From Idiomarina sp. (lineage in GTDB: Bacteria > Pseudomonadota > Gammaproteobacteria > Enterobacterales > Alteromonadaceae), in the NCBI GenBank assembly GCA_022565355.1, contig JAIUMU010000004.1, forward strand, positions 124,001 through 188,000: DNA of 64,000 bases. The letters are read 5' to 3'. Shown here in pieces: positions 45,364 through 54,454 of this stretch. The notes under the pieces are model-generated. The model was not told where the DNA came from and did not search any database. It saw nothing but the letters and a program-made list of their open reading frames with translations. The stretch's first letter is position 1. Every line of letters starts with the position of its first letter. The translations under genes were made by a program, and so were the position numbers.

Positions 45364-46725
45364 ATGATTGGCAATATCGGGCTGTTATTGGGCCTCGCAT
45401 TATTAATAGGGTTGGCGCTGCGCGGGTGGAATATTCTACTGGCAGTGCTGTTATCCATTCTGGTAATTGGTTTAACCAATGGTATGGCGCTGCAGGAAGT
45501 GTTTTTACAACACTTTCCCTTTGGTGCTTCCGGCGCCTTTAGCTTTGCCGGTAATTTCCTGTTGCTGTTTTTGTGTGGTGCTTTATTTGGCCGCGTGATG
45601 GCGGCAAGCCAAGCAGCGCAGGGTGTTGCTATGGCGATCACCAATTGGCTAGGCCCAAAGCAAGCATTGTTGATTGCGATGCTGGTGTGCGCTTTACTTA
45701 CCTACGGCGGCGTTGTGGTGTTTGTCGTGATTTTCACTATGTACCCGATTGGCGTAACGCTGATGAAAGAAGCCAACATTCCGCGCCGCCTGTATGCAGC
45801 CGCTATCGCCCTTGGCGCCGGTACCTTTACTATGACCGCATTGCCGGGCACTCCTTCTATTCATAACGTAATTGCCGCGCGCGAGCTGGGCACCGATTTG
45901 TTTGCCGGTGGCTGGTATGGCGTGCTTGCCGGTGTGCTAATGGCCGGTTTGGGCATGTGGTATCTGCAAACCCAATGGCGCAAGGCATTGGCCGATGGCG
46001 ATGGTTACGTAGCTACCCCTAAAGATGAGCAAATGGCCGCCCTAGCCAATGCAACGGGCAGCAGCCTGCCGGGCTGGGTGCGCAGTATTACGCCGGTAGT
46101 GGTGGTGCTGTTGTTGATTGTATTACCGCGCGTACTCATGATGGCTGGTTTAAGCGCGGAATGGATTAGCTTTGCCCTAACGCAGCCTGTGCTGTGGGCT
46201 AGTTTCGCCTTACTAATGGGGGCGGCATCTTGTTATGCGCTGTTTCCACCTGTGCGAGAAAACTTTGTACGCACCGCCGGCCAAGGTGCCGATGACGCGC
46301 TGCTGCCACTGATTAACACCGCCGCCGTAATCGGCTTCGGTGGTGTAGTAATTCAAACATCGGGCTTTCATGGCTTTGCAGCTTGGTTACTCGGGCTGGA
46401 TTTACCTACCTTGGTTTCGGTGTTTTTATCGGCCAATTTGATCTCGGGTATTACGGCCTCTGCTTCGGGCGGCTTGCAAATATTTATGTCGAGTTTGGCG
46501 CCTGCATATCTGGAAGCTGGGGTATCGCCTGAACTACTGCATCGTATCGCTAATTTGGCGGCTGGTGGCTTAGATTCGTTGCCACATTCGGGCGCGGTGA
46601 TCGCCTTGTTCACACTTATGGGGCTTACCCATAAAGAAGCCTATCGCGATATTTTTGTGGTAACGGTATTGGTGCCAATGTTAGCGGCGCTTGCTGTGGT
46701 AGCGGTAGCGATGGCGCTCTCATAA
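45364..46725 (+). CDS. GntP-family permease
   Basis: The 453-residue protein has twelve or more hydrophobic segments, and the wording LLALGLALLIGLALRGWN-like start, GAGTFTMTALPGTPSIHN and PHSGAVIALFTLMGLTHKEAY fit the gluconate:proton symporter (GntP) family. Members carry gluconate, sugar acids or hydroxy acids; without a linked catabolic gene the substrate is open. AAGG precedes the ATG. It lies upstream of the large exported amidohydrolase on the same strand, about 150 bases apart. Confidence 0.85.
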   Translation: MIGNIGLLLGLALLIGLALRGWNILLAVLLSILVIGLTNGMALQEVFLQHFPFGASGAFSFAGNFLLLFLCGALFGRVMAASQAAQGVAMAITNWLGPKQALLIAMLVCALLTYGGVVVFVVIFTMYPIGVTLMKEANIPRRLYAAAIALGAGTFTMTALPGTPSIHNVIAARELGTDLFAGGWYGVLAGVLMAGLGMWYLQTQWRKALADGDGYVATPKDEQMAALANATGSSLPGWVRSITPVVVVLLLIVLPRVLMMAGLSAEWISFALTQPVLWASFALLMGAASCYALFPPVRENFVRTAGQGADDALLPLINTAAVIGFGGVVIQTSGFHGFAAWLLGLDLPTLVSVFLSANLISGITASASGGLQIFMSSLAPAYLEAGVSPELLHRIANLAAGGLDSLPHSGAVIALFTLMGLTHKEAYRDIFVVTVLVPMLAALAVVAVAMALS

Positions 46726-46874
46726 GTAGGGTTTGGATAAGCGTATGGGCGGGCTTATCGCACGCTAATGTAAGTTGAACGCGGCTGTGTTTACATTCCG
46801 GCCGCACTGTTCTACAACAGAGAATGGAATTCTATAAAGATAACCTTGATGTACCAAATCAACCAGGGGTTTGC

Positions 46875-49800
46875 ATGTTAGCACTGAAAAAATTATTACC
46901 GTTAGCCGGCATTGTTGCATCGTTATGTGTAGCAAGTGCGGTAACGGCAGATACGCGTTGGTCGGTAAACGAACCAATGGGCGAATTTAGCACCGTAGAA
47001 ATCAATACCACCGAGGGAACTTGGATGAGTGTTGATATTAGCCCAGATGGGGCCTACGTGATTTTTGATATGCTCGGCGATATTTATCGTATGCCAGCGG
47101 GTGGCGGCTCTGCGGAATTATTGCGTGGTGGTATTGCTTGGCATATGCAACCAACCTACAGCCCAGATGGCCAATACATTGCCTACACCTCAGATGAAGG
47201 TGGTGGCGATAATGTTTGGGTTATGAAAGCTGATGGCAGCGAAGCATGGCCGGTGAGTAATGAGAACTTCCGCCTGCTGAATAGCCCAGCGTGGAGCCCA
47301 GACGGTGAATTTATTGTGGCGCGGAAACACTTTACTGCGCGCCGTTCACTGGGTGCGGGTGAAATTTGGATGTATCACAAATCGGGCGGCCAAGGTGTAA
47401 TGCTAACGGCGCGGCCAAATGATCAGAAAGATTTGGGTGAGCCAGCGTTTTCTCCAGACGGCAAGTATGTGTATTACTCGCAAGATGATACCCCAGGCCA
47501 AACATTCCATTACAACAAAGATTCTACCGCTGGTATCTACACCATCAAGCGTTATGAATTAGAAACCGGCGAGATTGAGAATGTGATCTCAGGCATGGGT
47601 GGTGCAATTCGGCCAACACCATCTCCTGATGGCCGCTATCTTGCTTATGTAAGCCGTGATGATTTCCAAAGCAAATTGTATGTATATGATTTAGAAACTG
47701 GTGATCGCCGCGAGCTGTATGGCGATCTTACCCGTGATATGCAGGAAACATGGGCCATTCATGGCGTATATCCAACCATGAGCTGGACCAACGATGGCTC
47801 GGCTATCGTGTTTTATGCACAGGGCGGTATTCACCGAGTAAATGTGGCGAATGGTGCGGTAACCGCATTGCCATTCTCTGTGAGTGTGGAAAAAGAAGTA
47901 CAAAATGCAGTGCGTTTCCGCCAGCCGATTGAAGCGGATGAGTTTCCAGTGCGTATGTTGCGTAATGCCATTGTTGCACCAAGCGGCGAACGGGTAATTT
48001 ACGAGGCCTTGGGATACTTGCATACCCGAGCGCTACCGAATGGCGAACCGCAACGATTAACGCGGCAGAACGATCGCTTTGAACTGTTCCCTTCATTTTC
48101 CCGTGATGGCCGTTATTTGGTGTACACCACGTGGCATGATCAAGAACAAGGGCAAGTGGTAGTGCGCGATTTACGCAACAATCGTGAGCGCGTGTTGCCT
48201 ACCGGTATTGGCAAATTCATTGAGCCGGTGTTTTCACCAGATGGTAAAGCGGTGGTGTACCGGAAAATTAGCGGTGGTTATTTAACAGACCCAAGCCATG
48301 GTTTGCAGGCGGGTATTTATCACTTGCCGTTAGATAGCGATGAACCGAAGCGTATTGCAACCAGTGGTAGCTCTGTGCAGTTTGGTGCGCGCAACGATCG
48401 CATTTATGTAAATGGCTTTGGCGCGAGTGGGCCAGAGTTGCGCAGTGTGGATATTGCTACCGGTGAAAGCCGTACCTTGTATACATCTTCGCACGCCACT
48501 GAATACAAAGTATCGCCTGATGGCAAGTACCTTGCGTTTGCCGAGCGCTTTCGCGTATTTGTAACGCCGTTTGTTGAACGTGGCCAAGCGATTAGCATTA
48601 GCCCAACCGATCGTCAGTTCCCAATTGAGCAACTTTCCCAGCGTGCTGGTGATAACCTTTCGTGGACAGCGGATAGCAACAATTTGTACTGGACCTTAGG
48701 CCCAGAACTGTACTCTGCGAACTTGAACGGTATGTTTGATATCGGTGGTGATGATACCTTTGAAAAAGTGAGTGATGGCACCAATATTTCATTCACCGCG
48801 AAAGCGTATATTCCTGAGCAAACTATTGCCTTTGTTGGCGGTACTGTAGCTACCATGAATGGCGATGAAGTGATTGAAAACGCTGCCGTTGTGGTGCAAG
48901 GCAATAAAATTGTAGCCATTGGGCCGCGTGCCGATGTATCGGTGCCACGTAACGCTGAGGTAATCGATTTTACTGGTAAAACCATGATTCCAGGCTTAAT
49001 TGATACCCATGCTCATGGTGCGCAAGGTGAAAACCAGATTATTCCACAGCAGAACTGGGTGTTGTACGCCGGTTTAACCTTTGGCGTAACTACCATTCAC
49101 GATCCATCGAATAATACTCAGCAAATTTTCACCTCAAGTGAAATGCAGCGTGCGGGTAATATTGTTGGCCCGCGTATTTTCTCTACCGGTACTATTTTAT
49201 ATGGTGCGAATAGCCCAGCGGCTACAGCCCATGTAGATAGCTTAGATGATGCGCGTTTCCATTTAGAGCGGATGAAGAAAGTAGGCGCGTTTTCGGTGAA
49301 AAGTTACAACCAACCTCGCCGTGATCAACGCCAACAAATTATGCAAGCCGCGCGTGAGCTAGAAATGATGGTAATGCCAGAAGGTGGCTCGCTGTACCAG
49401 CACAACATGAGCATGATTGCCGATGGGCATACCGTGATTGAGCACTCTATTCCTGTAGAAATCATGTACGAAGATGTGCTCCAGCTTTGGGAGCAAACCG
49501 AAACTGCGTATACGCCAACCTTAGGTGTTGCTTACGGTGGTATTTGGGGTGAAAACTATTGGTATGCCCATACCGATGTTTGGAACCATCCGCGCCTAAG
49601 TAAATTTGTGCCAGAGCGCGTATTGCGCCCGCGTTCAATGCGTCGTGAAATTGCACCTTCGCATCATTACAACCATATCAACATTGCTACTGGCGCAGCC
49701 CAGCTGCAAGATCGTGGTGTAATGGTTACTGCTGGTGCCCACGGGCAGCGGGAAGGCCTTGCTCAGCATTGGGAAATTTGGATGATGGAGCAAGGTGGTA

Positions 49801-50054
49801 TGAACCCACATCAAGCGCTTCGCACTGCAACGTATGATGCTGCGAAAAGCTTAGGTATGGAGCATGCGATTGGCTCGTTAGAAGTGGGTAAGTTAGCTGA
49901 TTTAGCGATTATTGATGGCAATGTATTAGAAAATATTCGCTACAGTGATCGGGTTACGCACACCATGATTAATGGCCGTTTATTCGATGCAGAAACCATG
50001 CAAGAAATTGGTGCTAATGCGCGTGAGCGGAAACCGTTCTACTTTGAGAAGTAG
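46875..50054 (+). CDS. exported amidohydrolase with N-terminal TolB-type beta-propeller
   Basis: The 1059-residue product has a signal peptide (MLALKKLLPLAGIVASLCVA, cleavage near TADT). It has a run of PD40/TolB repeats (ISPDGAYVIFD, YSPDGQYIAYT, WSPDGEFIVA, FSPDGKYVYYS and more, about residues 30-640), then an amidohydrolase domain with IPGLIDTHAHG (metal His pair), VKSYNQPRR (lysine), VIEHSI and the late histidine/aspartate region. The start is the ATG after AGGGG; the frame is open to 46824. Such fusions are frequent in marine Alteromonadales and probably handle peptides or amides outside the cytoplasm. The substrate is unknown. It is a second exported amidohydrolase in this window (see 980-2563). 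Confidence 0.88.
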   Translation: MLALKKLLPLAGIVASLCVASAVTADTRWSVNEPMGEFSTVEINTTEGTWMSVDISPDGAYVIFDMLGDIYRMPAGGGSAELLRGGIAWHMQPTYSPDGQYIAYTSDEGGGDNVWVMKADGSEAWPVSNENFRLLNSPAWSPDGEFIVARKHFTARRSLGAGEIWMYHKSGGQGVMLTARPNDQKDLGEPAFSPDGKYVYYSQDDTPGQTFHYNKDSTAGIYTIKRYELETGEIENVISGMGGAIRPTPSPDGRYLAYVSRDDFQSKLYVYDLETGDRRELYGDLTRDMQETWAIHGVYPTMSWTNDGSAIVFYAQGGIHRVNVANGAVTALPFSVSVEKEVQNAVRFRQPIEADEFPVRMLRNAIVAPSGERVIYEALGYLHTRALPNGEPQRLTRQNDRFELFPSFSRDGRYLVYTTWHDQEQGQVVVRDLRNNRERVLPTGIGKFIEPVFSPDGKAVVYRKISGGYLTDPSHGLQAGIYHLPLDSDEPKRIATSGSSVQFGARNDRIYVNGFGASGPELRSVDIATGESRTLYTSSHATEYKVSPDGKYLAFAERFRVFVTPFVERGQAISISPTDRQFPIEQLSQRAGDNLSWTADSNNLYWTLGPELYSANLNGMFDIGGDDTFEKVSDGTNISFTAKAYIPEQTIAFVGGTVATMNGDEVIENAAVVVQGNKIVAIGPRADVSVPRNAEVIDFTGKTMIPGLIDTHAHGAQGENQIIPQQNWVLYAGLTFGVTTIHDPSNNTQQIFTSSEMQRAGNIVGPRIFSTGTILYGANSPAATAHVDSLDDARFHLERMKKVGAFSVKSYNQPRRDQRQQIMQAARELEMMVMPEGGSLYQHNMSMIADGHTVIEHSIPVEIMYEDVLQLWEQTETAYTPTLGVAYGGIWGENYWYAHTDVWNHPRLSKFVPERVLRPRSMRREIAPSHHYNHINIATGAAQLQDRGVMVTAGAHGQREGLAQHWEIWMMEQGGMNPHQALRTATYDAAKSLGMEHAIGSLEVGKLADLAIIDGNVLENIRYSDRVTHTMINGRLFDAETMQEIGANARERKPFYFEK

Positions 50055-50116
50055 GCGAGTAAAACCCGCGTGAACGCTTGTTAAACTTGTTTTTGAACAT
50101 TCTGTTCAAACCTTGT

Positions 50117-50154
50117 TTAGCAAAGTGAGTTAGCAAAGTTAGTTAGCAAAAAGG
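50117..50154. repeat. 13-bp tandem repeat
   Basis: TTAGCAAAGTGAG, TTAGCAAAGTTAG and TTAGCAAAAAGG follow each other with a 13-bp period, leading into the terminator stem. Confidence 0.8.
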
Positions 50155-50175
50155 CCGCTATTGAAGCGGCCTTTT
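50151..50175. terminator. bidirectional rho-independent terminator
   Basis: AAGGCCGC (50151-50158) pairs with GCGGCCTT (50166-50173) with A-rich left and T-rich right flanks. It serves the convergent amidohydrolase and LysR genes. Confidence 0.88.
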
Positions 50176-50218
50176 TATGTGGCTGTTGTTCGTTGCCTGT
50201 AGCTTGAGGCAGAAAGCC

Positions 50219-51160
50219 CTAGTTGCAGCTGTGGGCTGCTACATCCGCTACCAGTTGGCGGAACCAGCGATGCCCTTCATCGTGCTGAAGTAAAGGGCTC
50301 CAAATCATTTGTAAATCAATTTCTGGAATCGCAAATGGTGGCGTTTTCAGCACCAAATCAGGATTATCTTCATATAGTTTGGCCGCACGCGTAGGCAAGG
50401 TGGCAATTAATCCCTCGCGCGCCAAGTGCATGGCTACATGGTAATTCCGCGTGAACACACGAATTTTTCGCTGATGCCCTAATTTTGCCAAAGCTTCATC
50501 TACCCAACCGAGTTTTTGCACTGCATCGGGGGTCATGCCGATGCCTACCCCAAAGCCGGTTTTGCTTACCCAGCAATGCTGCGCTTTTAAGTAATTATCC
50601 AGCGAGTAATCGGTTAGCAATGGATGCTCATGGTGAATTAGGCAGGTGAAATCATCGCTCCAAAGGTTCTTTTGGTGGAATGATTGCGGTAAATCATCAA
50701 AGCGATTGATGGCGATATCTACCTTGCCATTTTCTACATCATGGAAGCTCACATCACTTGGGGTCATTAAATCAATGGTAACTTGCGGTGCTTGATCACG
50801 CAGCGCCTTCAGTAGTGGCGACATCAGCGTAGAAGCGGCGTAATCGGAAACCATGATGCGAAACACGCGCTCGCTGCTTTCGGCAGTGAAGGTACGTGAA
50901 GGCTGAATTACCTCTTCAACAGAGTACAAAATTTGCCGAACCGGTTGCTGCATGGTTAACGCGCGCTCGGTAGGCACCATGCCTTCGCTGGTGCGCACTA
51001 AAATAGGGTCGTTTAATAGGTTGCGGAGGCGTTTAAGGCCATTACTCATGGCTGGCTGGGTAATGTTTAATTGTTCCGCAGCTCGGGTTACATTACGTTC
51101 ACGGAGCAGGGCATCAAGATAAATGAGCAGGTTGAGATCGATATTGCGAAAATGATTCAT
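50219..51160 (-). CDS. LysR-family transcriptional regulator, NodD/LeuO-like
   Basis: The 313-residue protein begins IDLNLLIYLDALLRERNVTR and continues with a helix-turn-helix TQPAMSNGLKRLR, wording typical of the NodD/LeuO/SyrM branch of LysR regulators. The effector domain follows with DYAASTLMSPLL. It diverges from aceK across about 170 bases, so it could control aceK or itself, but no binding site is evident. Ligand and targets are unknown. Confidence 0.85.
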   Translation of the reverse strand: MNHFRNIDLNLLIYLDALLRERNVTRAAEQLNITQPAMSNGLKRLRNLLNDPILVRTSEGMVPTERALTMQQPVRQILYSVEEVIQPSRTFTAESSERVFRIMVSDYAASTLMSPLLKALRDQAPQVTIDLMTPSDVSFHDVENGKVDIAINRFDDLPQSFHQKNLWSDDFTCLIHHEHPLLTDYSLDNYLKAQHCWVSKTGFGVGIGMTPDAVQKLGWVDEALAKLGHQRKIRVFTRNYHVAMHLAREGLIATLPTRAAKLYEDNPDLVLKTPPFAIPEIDLQMIWSPLLQHDEGHRWFRQLVADVAAHSCN

Positions 51161-51329
51161 CTGGTGAATTGCCTATGCTGCAAAGAATAAATAAGATGAA
51201 TGAATTATAAAGAAGCAATTCAGAACTGCAATGATTGAATGTGGATGCACCCAGCACGGTTTTGTGCGCAAAATACCATGCTAGATTGCTTGTTTTGCTG
51301 CTGTTTGCATGCTTCACCAAGGAGAAAAT

Positions 51330-53066
51330 ATGGCTGAAAGCCGCCGCATTGCGCGCCTCATACTGCATGGATTTCATACCCATTATCGGCGCTTCCAAGC
51401 GATTACCAATACTGCACAAGGGTACTTTGTAGAAAAGAATTGGCTGGCGTTACAAAAAGCCGCACGTGACCGTATTTCCTTTTACGATATTCGCGTGCAA
51501 GAAACCATTGCCATGCTGAATAAGGAAATTGCCAGCGATGCGCCCGAAACCGAGCTTTGGCAAGAAGTAAGAACCATTTATGCAGAGCTATTGCAGTTTC
51601 ATCCGCAGGCCGAGTTGGCAGAAACATTCTTTAACTCGGTTTTTTGTAAGCTATTCCATCGGCGCTATTTTCATAATCAATTTATTTTTGTGGAATCAAC
51701 GCTTGCCAGGCGTATTCCATTACCCGTAGAAACCGAATACGAAAGCTATTTCCCGGTAGCGGAAGGGGTTCGTGAAACCTTGCGGCGCATTATTCATGAG
51801 ATGGATTTTCAAGCCGAGTTTGCGGATTTAGAGGCCAACATTGCCCAATTAATGCGGGCATTTCAGCGCCAAGCGAATGTTCGCGCCATAGCCGCCCATC
51901 AGTTGCGCTTAGATGTGCTACAAAATCCGTTTTATCGGAACAAAGCCGCCTATGTAGTAGGGCGCATTGTTACCGAACATCAGCAGTATCCGTTTATTGT
52001 ACCGGTGTTGGTGAACGCTGAGAAAAAGCTGTATTTAGATGCACTGATTACCGATGTGAATCAGATGACCATCATTTTTAGCTTCTCGCGTGCCTATTTT
52101 ATGGTGAACACCCGTGCGCCTTCGGCATTAGTGCGTTTTTTAAAAGGCTTAATGCCGCGTAAAACCCTTGCCGAGCTATATTCTTCGATAGGTTTACACA
52201 AACAGGGGAAAACCGAATTCTATCGTGAGCTGCTTACCCATTTAGCGGAAACCGAGGAGCAAATGGTACCGGCACCTGGGGTGCGTGGTTTAGTAATGAT
52301 GGTATTTACCTTGCCTTCGTTCCCTTATGTTTTCAAAGTAATTCGTGATGAGTTTGGCGAAAGCAAACCCTTTGGTAGAGATACGGTATTAAAGCGTTAT
52401 CAACTGGTAAAACGCCACGATAGAGTGGGGCGCATGGCCGATACCATTGAGTATTCGAATGTGGCATTGCCGCTAAGTTGTATTGCCGATGATTTATTGG
52501 CAGAGCTAAAAGCTAGTATTGCCAGCTCGCTCGAGTTTGAAGGCGATCTGCTGATTATTCGGCACATGTATATTGAAAAACGCATGACCCCGTTAAATCT
52601 CTACCTCGAATATGCAGATGAGGCGGAAACCGAGGCTATTATTTACGATTACGGCCAAGCACTGAAAGATATGTTGGCGGCGAATATTTTCCCGGGTGAT
52701 ATGTTGCTGAAAAATTTTGGTGTAACCCGCACCAAGCGCGTGGTGTTTTACGATTACGATGAGGTGCAGTATTTGCATGAAATGAACTTCCGCGAACTGC
52801 CCAAAGCGGCCTCTATGGAAGATTCATTGCAAGCTGCAGATTCCATTTCGGTGGCTCCAAACGATGTATTCCCCGAGCAGTTACCCCAGTATGTATTTTA
52901 TAATCCGAAGCTGCGGGAAACCTTTTTGCGCATGTACCCAGAGTTGGCCATGGCCAGTTATTGGCGGGAACAGCAACAACGCATCGCCGATGGCGAGCTT
53001 GCCGATGTATTTCCCTATCCGCAATCCATAAGATTTTTACACGTGCAATATGATGAAGCGAATTAG
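51330..53066 (+). CDS. aceK: isocitrate dehydrogenase kinase/phosphatase
   Basis: AceK phosphorylates and dephosphorylates isocitrate dehydrogenase, steering carbon between the TCA cycle and the glyoxylate shunt. The 578-residue product equals the E. coli length when started at the ATG at 51330, five bases after AAGGAG. Kinase-like motifs are the lysine in FKVIRDEFGESK, the catalytic loop GDMLLKNFGVT and the metal-binding FYDYDEV. Unlike the aceBAK operon of enterobacteria, this gene converges on aceA and is separated from it by a perfect inverted repeat. Confidence 0.95.
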   Translation: MAESRRIARLILHGFHTHYRRFQAITNTAQGYFVEKNWLALQKAARDRISFYDIRVQETIAMLNKEIASDAPETELWQEVRTIYAELLQFHPQAELAETFFNSVFCKLFHRRYFHNQFIFVESTLARRIPLPVETEYESYFPVAEGVRETLRRIIHEMDFQAEFADLEANIAQLMRAFQRQANVRAIAAHQLRLDVLQNPFYRNKAAYVVGRIVTEHQQYPFIVPVLVNAEKKLYLDALITDVNQMTIIFSFSRAYFMVNTRAPSALVRFLKGLMPRKTLAELYSSIGLHKQGKTEFYRELLTHLAETEEQMVPAPGVRGLVMMVFTLPSFPYVFKVIRDEFGESKPFGRDTVLKRYQLVKRHDRVGRMADTIEYSNVALPLSCIADDLLAELKASIASSLEFEGDLLIIRHMYIEKRMTPLNLYLEYADEAETEAIIYDYGQALKDMLAANIFPGDMLLKNFGVTRTKRVVFYDYDEVQYLHEMNFRELPKAASMEDSLQAADSISVAPNDVFPEQLPQYVFYNPKLRETFLRMYPELAMASYWREQQQRIADGELADVFPYPQSIRFLHVQYDEAN

Positions 53067-53086
53067 CCGCGCTAATTCGCTTCATC
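53052..53086. terminator. 16-bp perfect hairpin between aceK and aceA
   Basis: GATGAAGCGAATTAGC (53052-53067) and GCTAATTCGCTTCATC (53071-53086) are exact complements with a three-base loop. The left arm contains the last four aceK codons and its stop. There is no T tract, so it may act as a bidirectional stop or RNA stabiliser. Confidence 0.6.
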
Positions 53087-53094
53087 TGCTGGTG

Positions 53095-54420
53095 TTACGA
53101 GAATTGCTCTTCTTCGGTAGAGCCTTTCAGCGCAGTAACCGATGAAACCCCGCCCTGAATCACGTTGGTAATATCATCGAAGTACCCAGTACCCACTTCT
53201 TGTTGATGGGCCACGAAGGTATAACCGCGATCGGCAGATGCGAACTCTTCTTGCTGTAACTTCACGTACGCCGACATATCGTTGCGTGCGTAATCGTAAG
53301 CCAAGTTGAACATGTGGTACCACATGTTATGTACACCCGCTAAGGTAATGAACTGGAACTTATAGCCCATTGCAGCAAGCTCCCGTTGGAACTTAGCGAT
53401 GGTGGCATCATCGAGGTTACGCTTCCAATTGAACGATGGTGAGCAGTTGTAGGCTAAGAGTTTACCTGGATACTTAGCGTGGATAGCTTCGGCAAATTGG
53501 CGCGCTTCTTCTAAATCGGGTTTAGCGGTTTCACACCACACTAAATCTGCATACGGGGCGTAGGCTAAACCGCGCGAAATGGCTTGTTCAATGCCAGCTT
53601 TTACCTTGTAAAAACCTTCCGCTGTGCGCTCACCGGTTAAGAATCGAGTATCATTAGGATCTACATCATTGGTAAGTAAATCCGCCGCGTTGGCATCAGT
53701 GCGAGCAACAATAAGGGTGTTAGTGCCAGCAACATCTGCCGCTAAGCGCGCGGCAATGAGTTTTTGCACGGCTTCTTGGGTAGGCACCAGTACTTTACCG
53801 CCCATGTGGCCACATTTTTTCACTGATGCGAGCTGATCTTCGAAGTGCACACCAGCCGCGCCTGCTTTGATCATGCCGAGCATTAGCTCGTAAGCGTTTA
53901 ACACGCCGCCGAAGCCTGCTTCTGCATCTGCAACAATAGGCGCAAAGTAATCGATATAGCCTTCATCATCTGGGCCAATGCCTTTCGAGCATTGAATTTG
54001 ATCGGCACGGGCGAACGAGTTATTGATTCGCTCGACAACTTTTGGCACTGAATCAACCGGGTACAAGGATTGATCTGGATACATACTTGCGGCCGAGTTG
54101 TTATCTGCAGCTACTTGCCAGCCAGATAGGTAGATCGCTTGCAAGCCAGCTTTTACTTGTTGTACCGCTTGGCCACCGGTAAGTGCGCCGAGCGCATTCA
54201 CATAGTTTTTGCCGAATTTCTCTTGCGCTGCCCCATTCACTAAACGCCAGAGTTTTTCGGCGCCTTGTTCCGCATGGGTGTAGGTGATTCGGCGTGAGCC
54301 GCGTAAACGCAGCACATCTTCAGCACTGTAGGTGCGGTTCACCCCTTGCCACCGTGGTGAGCTATCCCATTCTTGCTGTAAATCTGCAGCAGCTTGATGT
54401 AGGTTCTTTGCAGTAGTCAT
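53095..54420 (-). CDS. aceA: isocitrate lyase
   Basis: Isocitrate lyase splits isocitrate into glyoxylate and succinate, the first step of the glyoxylate shunt. The 441-residue protein has the active-site [11 protein letters not shown] (catalytic Cys), the Mg-binding VARTDANAA stretch, and NCSPSFNW. It follows aceB after about 34 bases, so aceB-aceA form an operon on the minus strand. Length and motifs fit the short, enterobacterial-type enzyme. Confidence 0.97.
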   Translation of the reverse strand: MTTAKNLHQAAADLQQEWDSSPRWQGVNRTYSAEDVLRLRGSRRITYTHAEQGAEKLWRLVNGAAQEKFGKNYVNALGALTGGQAVQQVKAGLQAIYLSGWQVAADNNSAASMYPDQSLYPVDSVPKVVERINNSFARADQIQCSKGIGPDDEGYIDYFAPIVADAEAGFGGVLNAYELMLGMIKAGAAGVHFEDQLASVKKCGHMGGKVLVPTQEAVQKLIAARLAADVAGTNTLIVARTDANAADLLTNDVDPNDTRFLTGERTAEGFYKVKAGIEQAISRGLAYAPYADLVWCETAKPDLEEARQFAEAIHAKYPGKLLAYNCSPSFNWKRNLDDATIAKFQRELAAMGYKFQFITLAGVHNMWYHMFNLAYDYARNDMSAYVKLQQEEFASADRGYTFVAHQQEVGTGYFDDITNVIQGGVSSVTALKGSTEEEQFS

Positions 54421-54454
54421 GGTGTTAATTCCTTTCGTTGTAGTAGCCTAAGTT

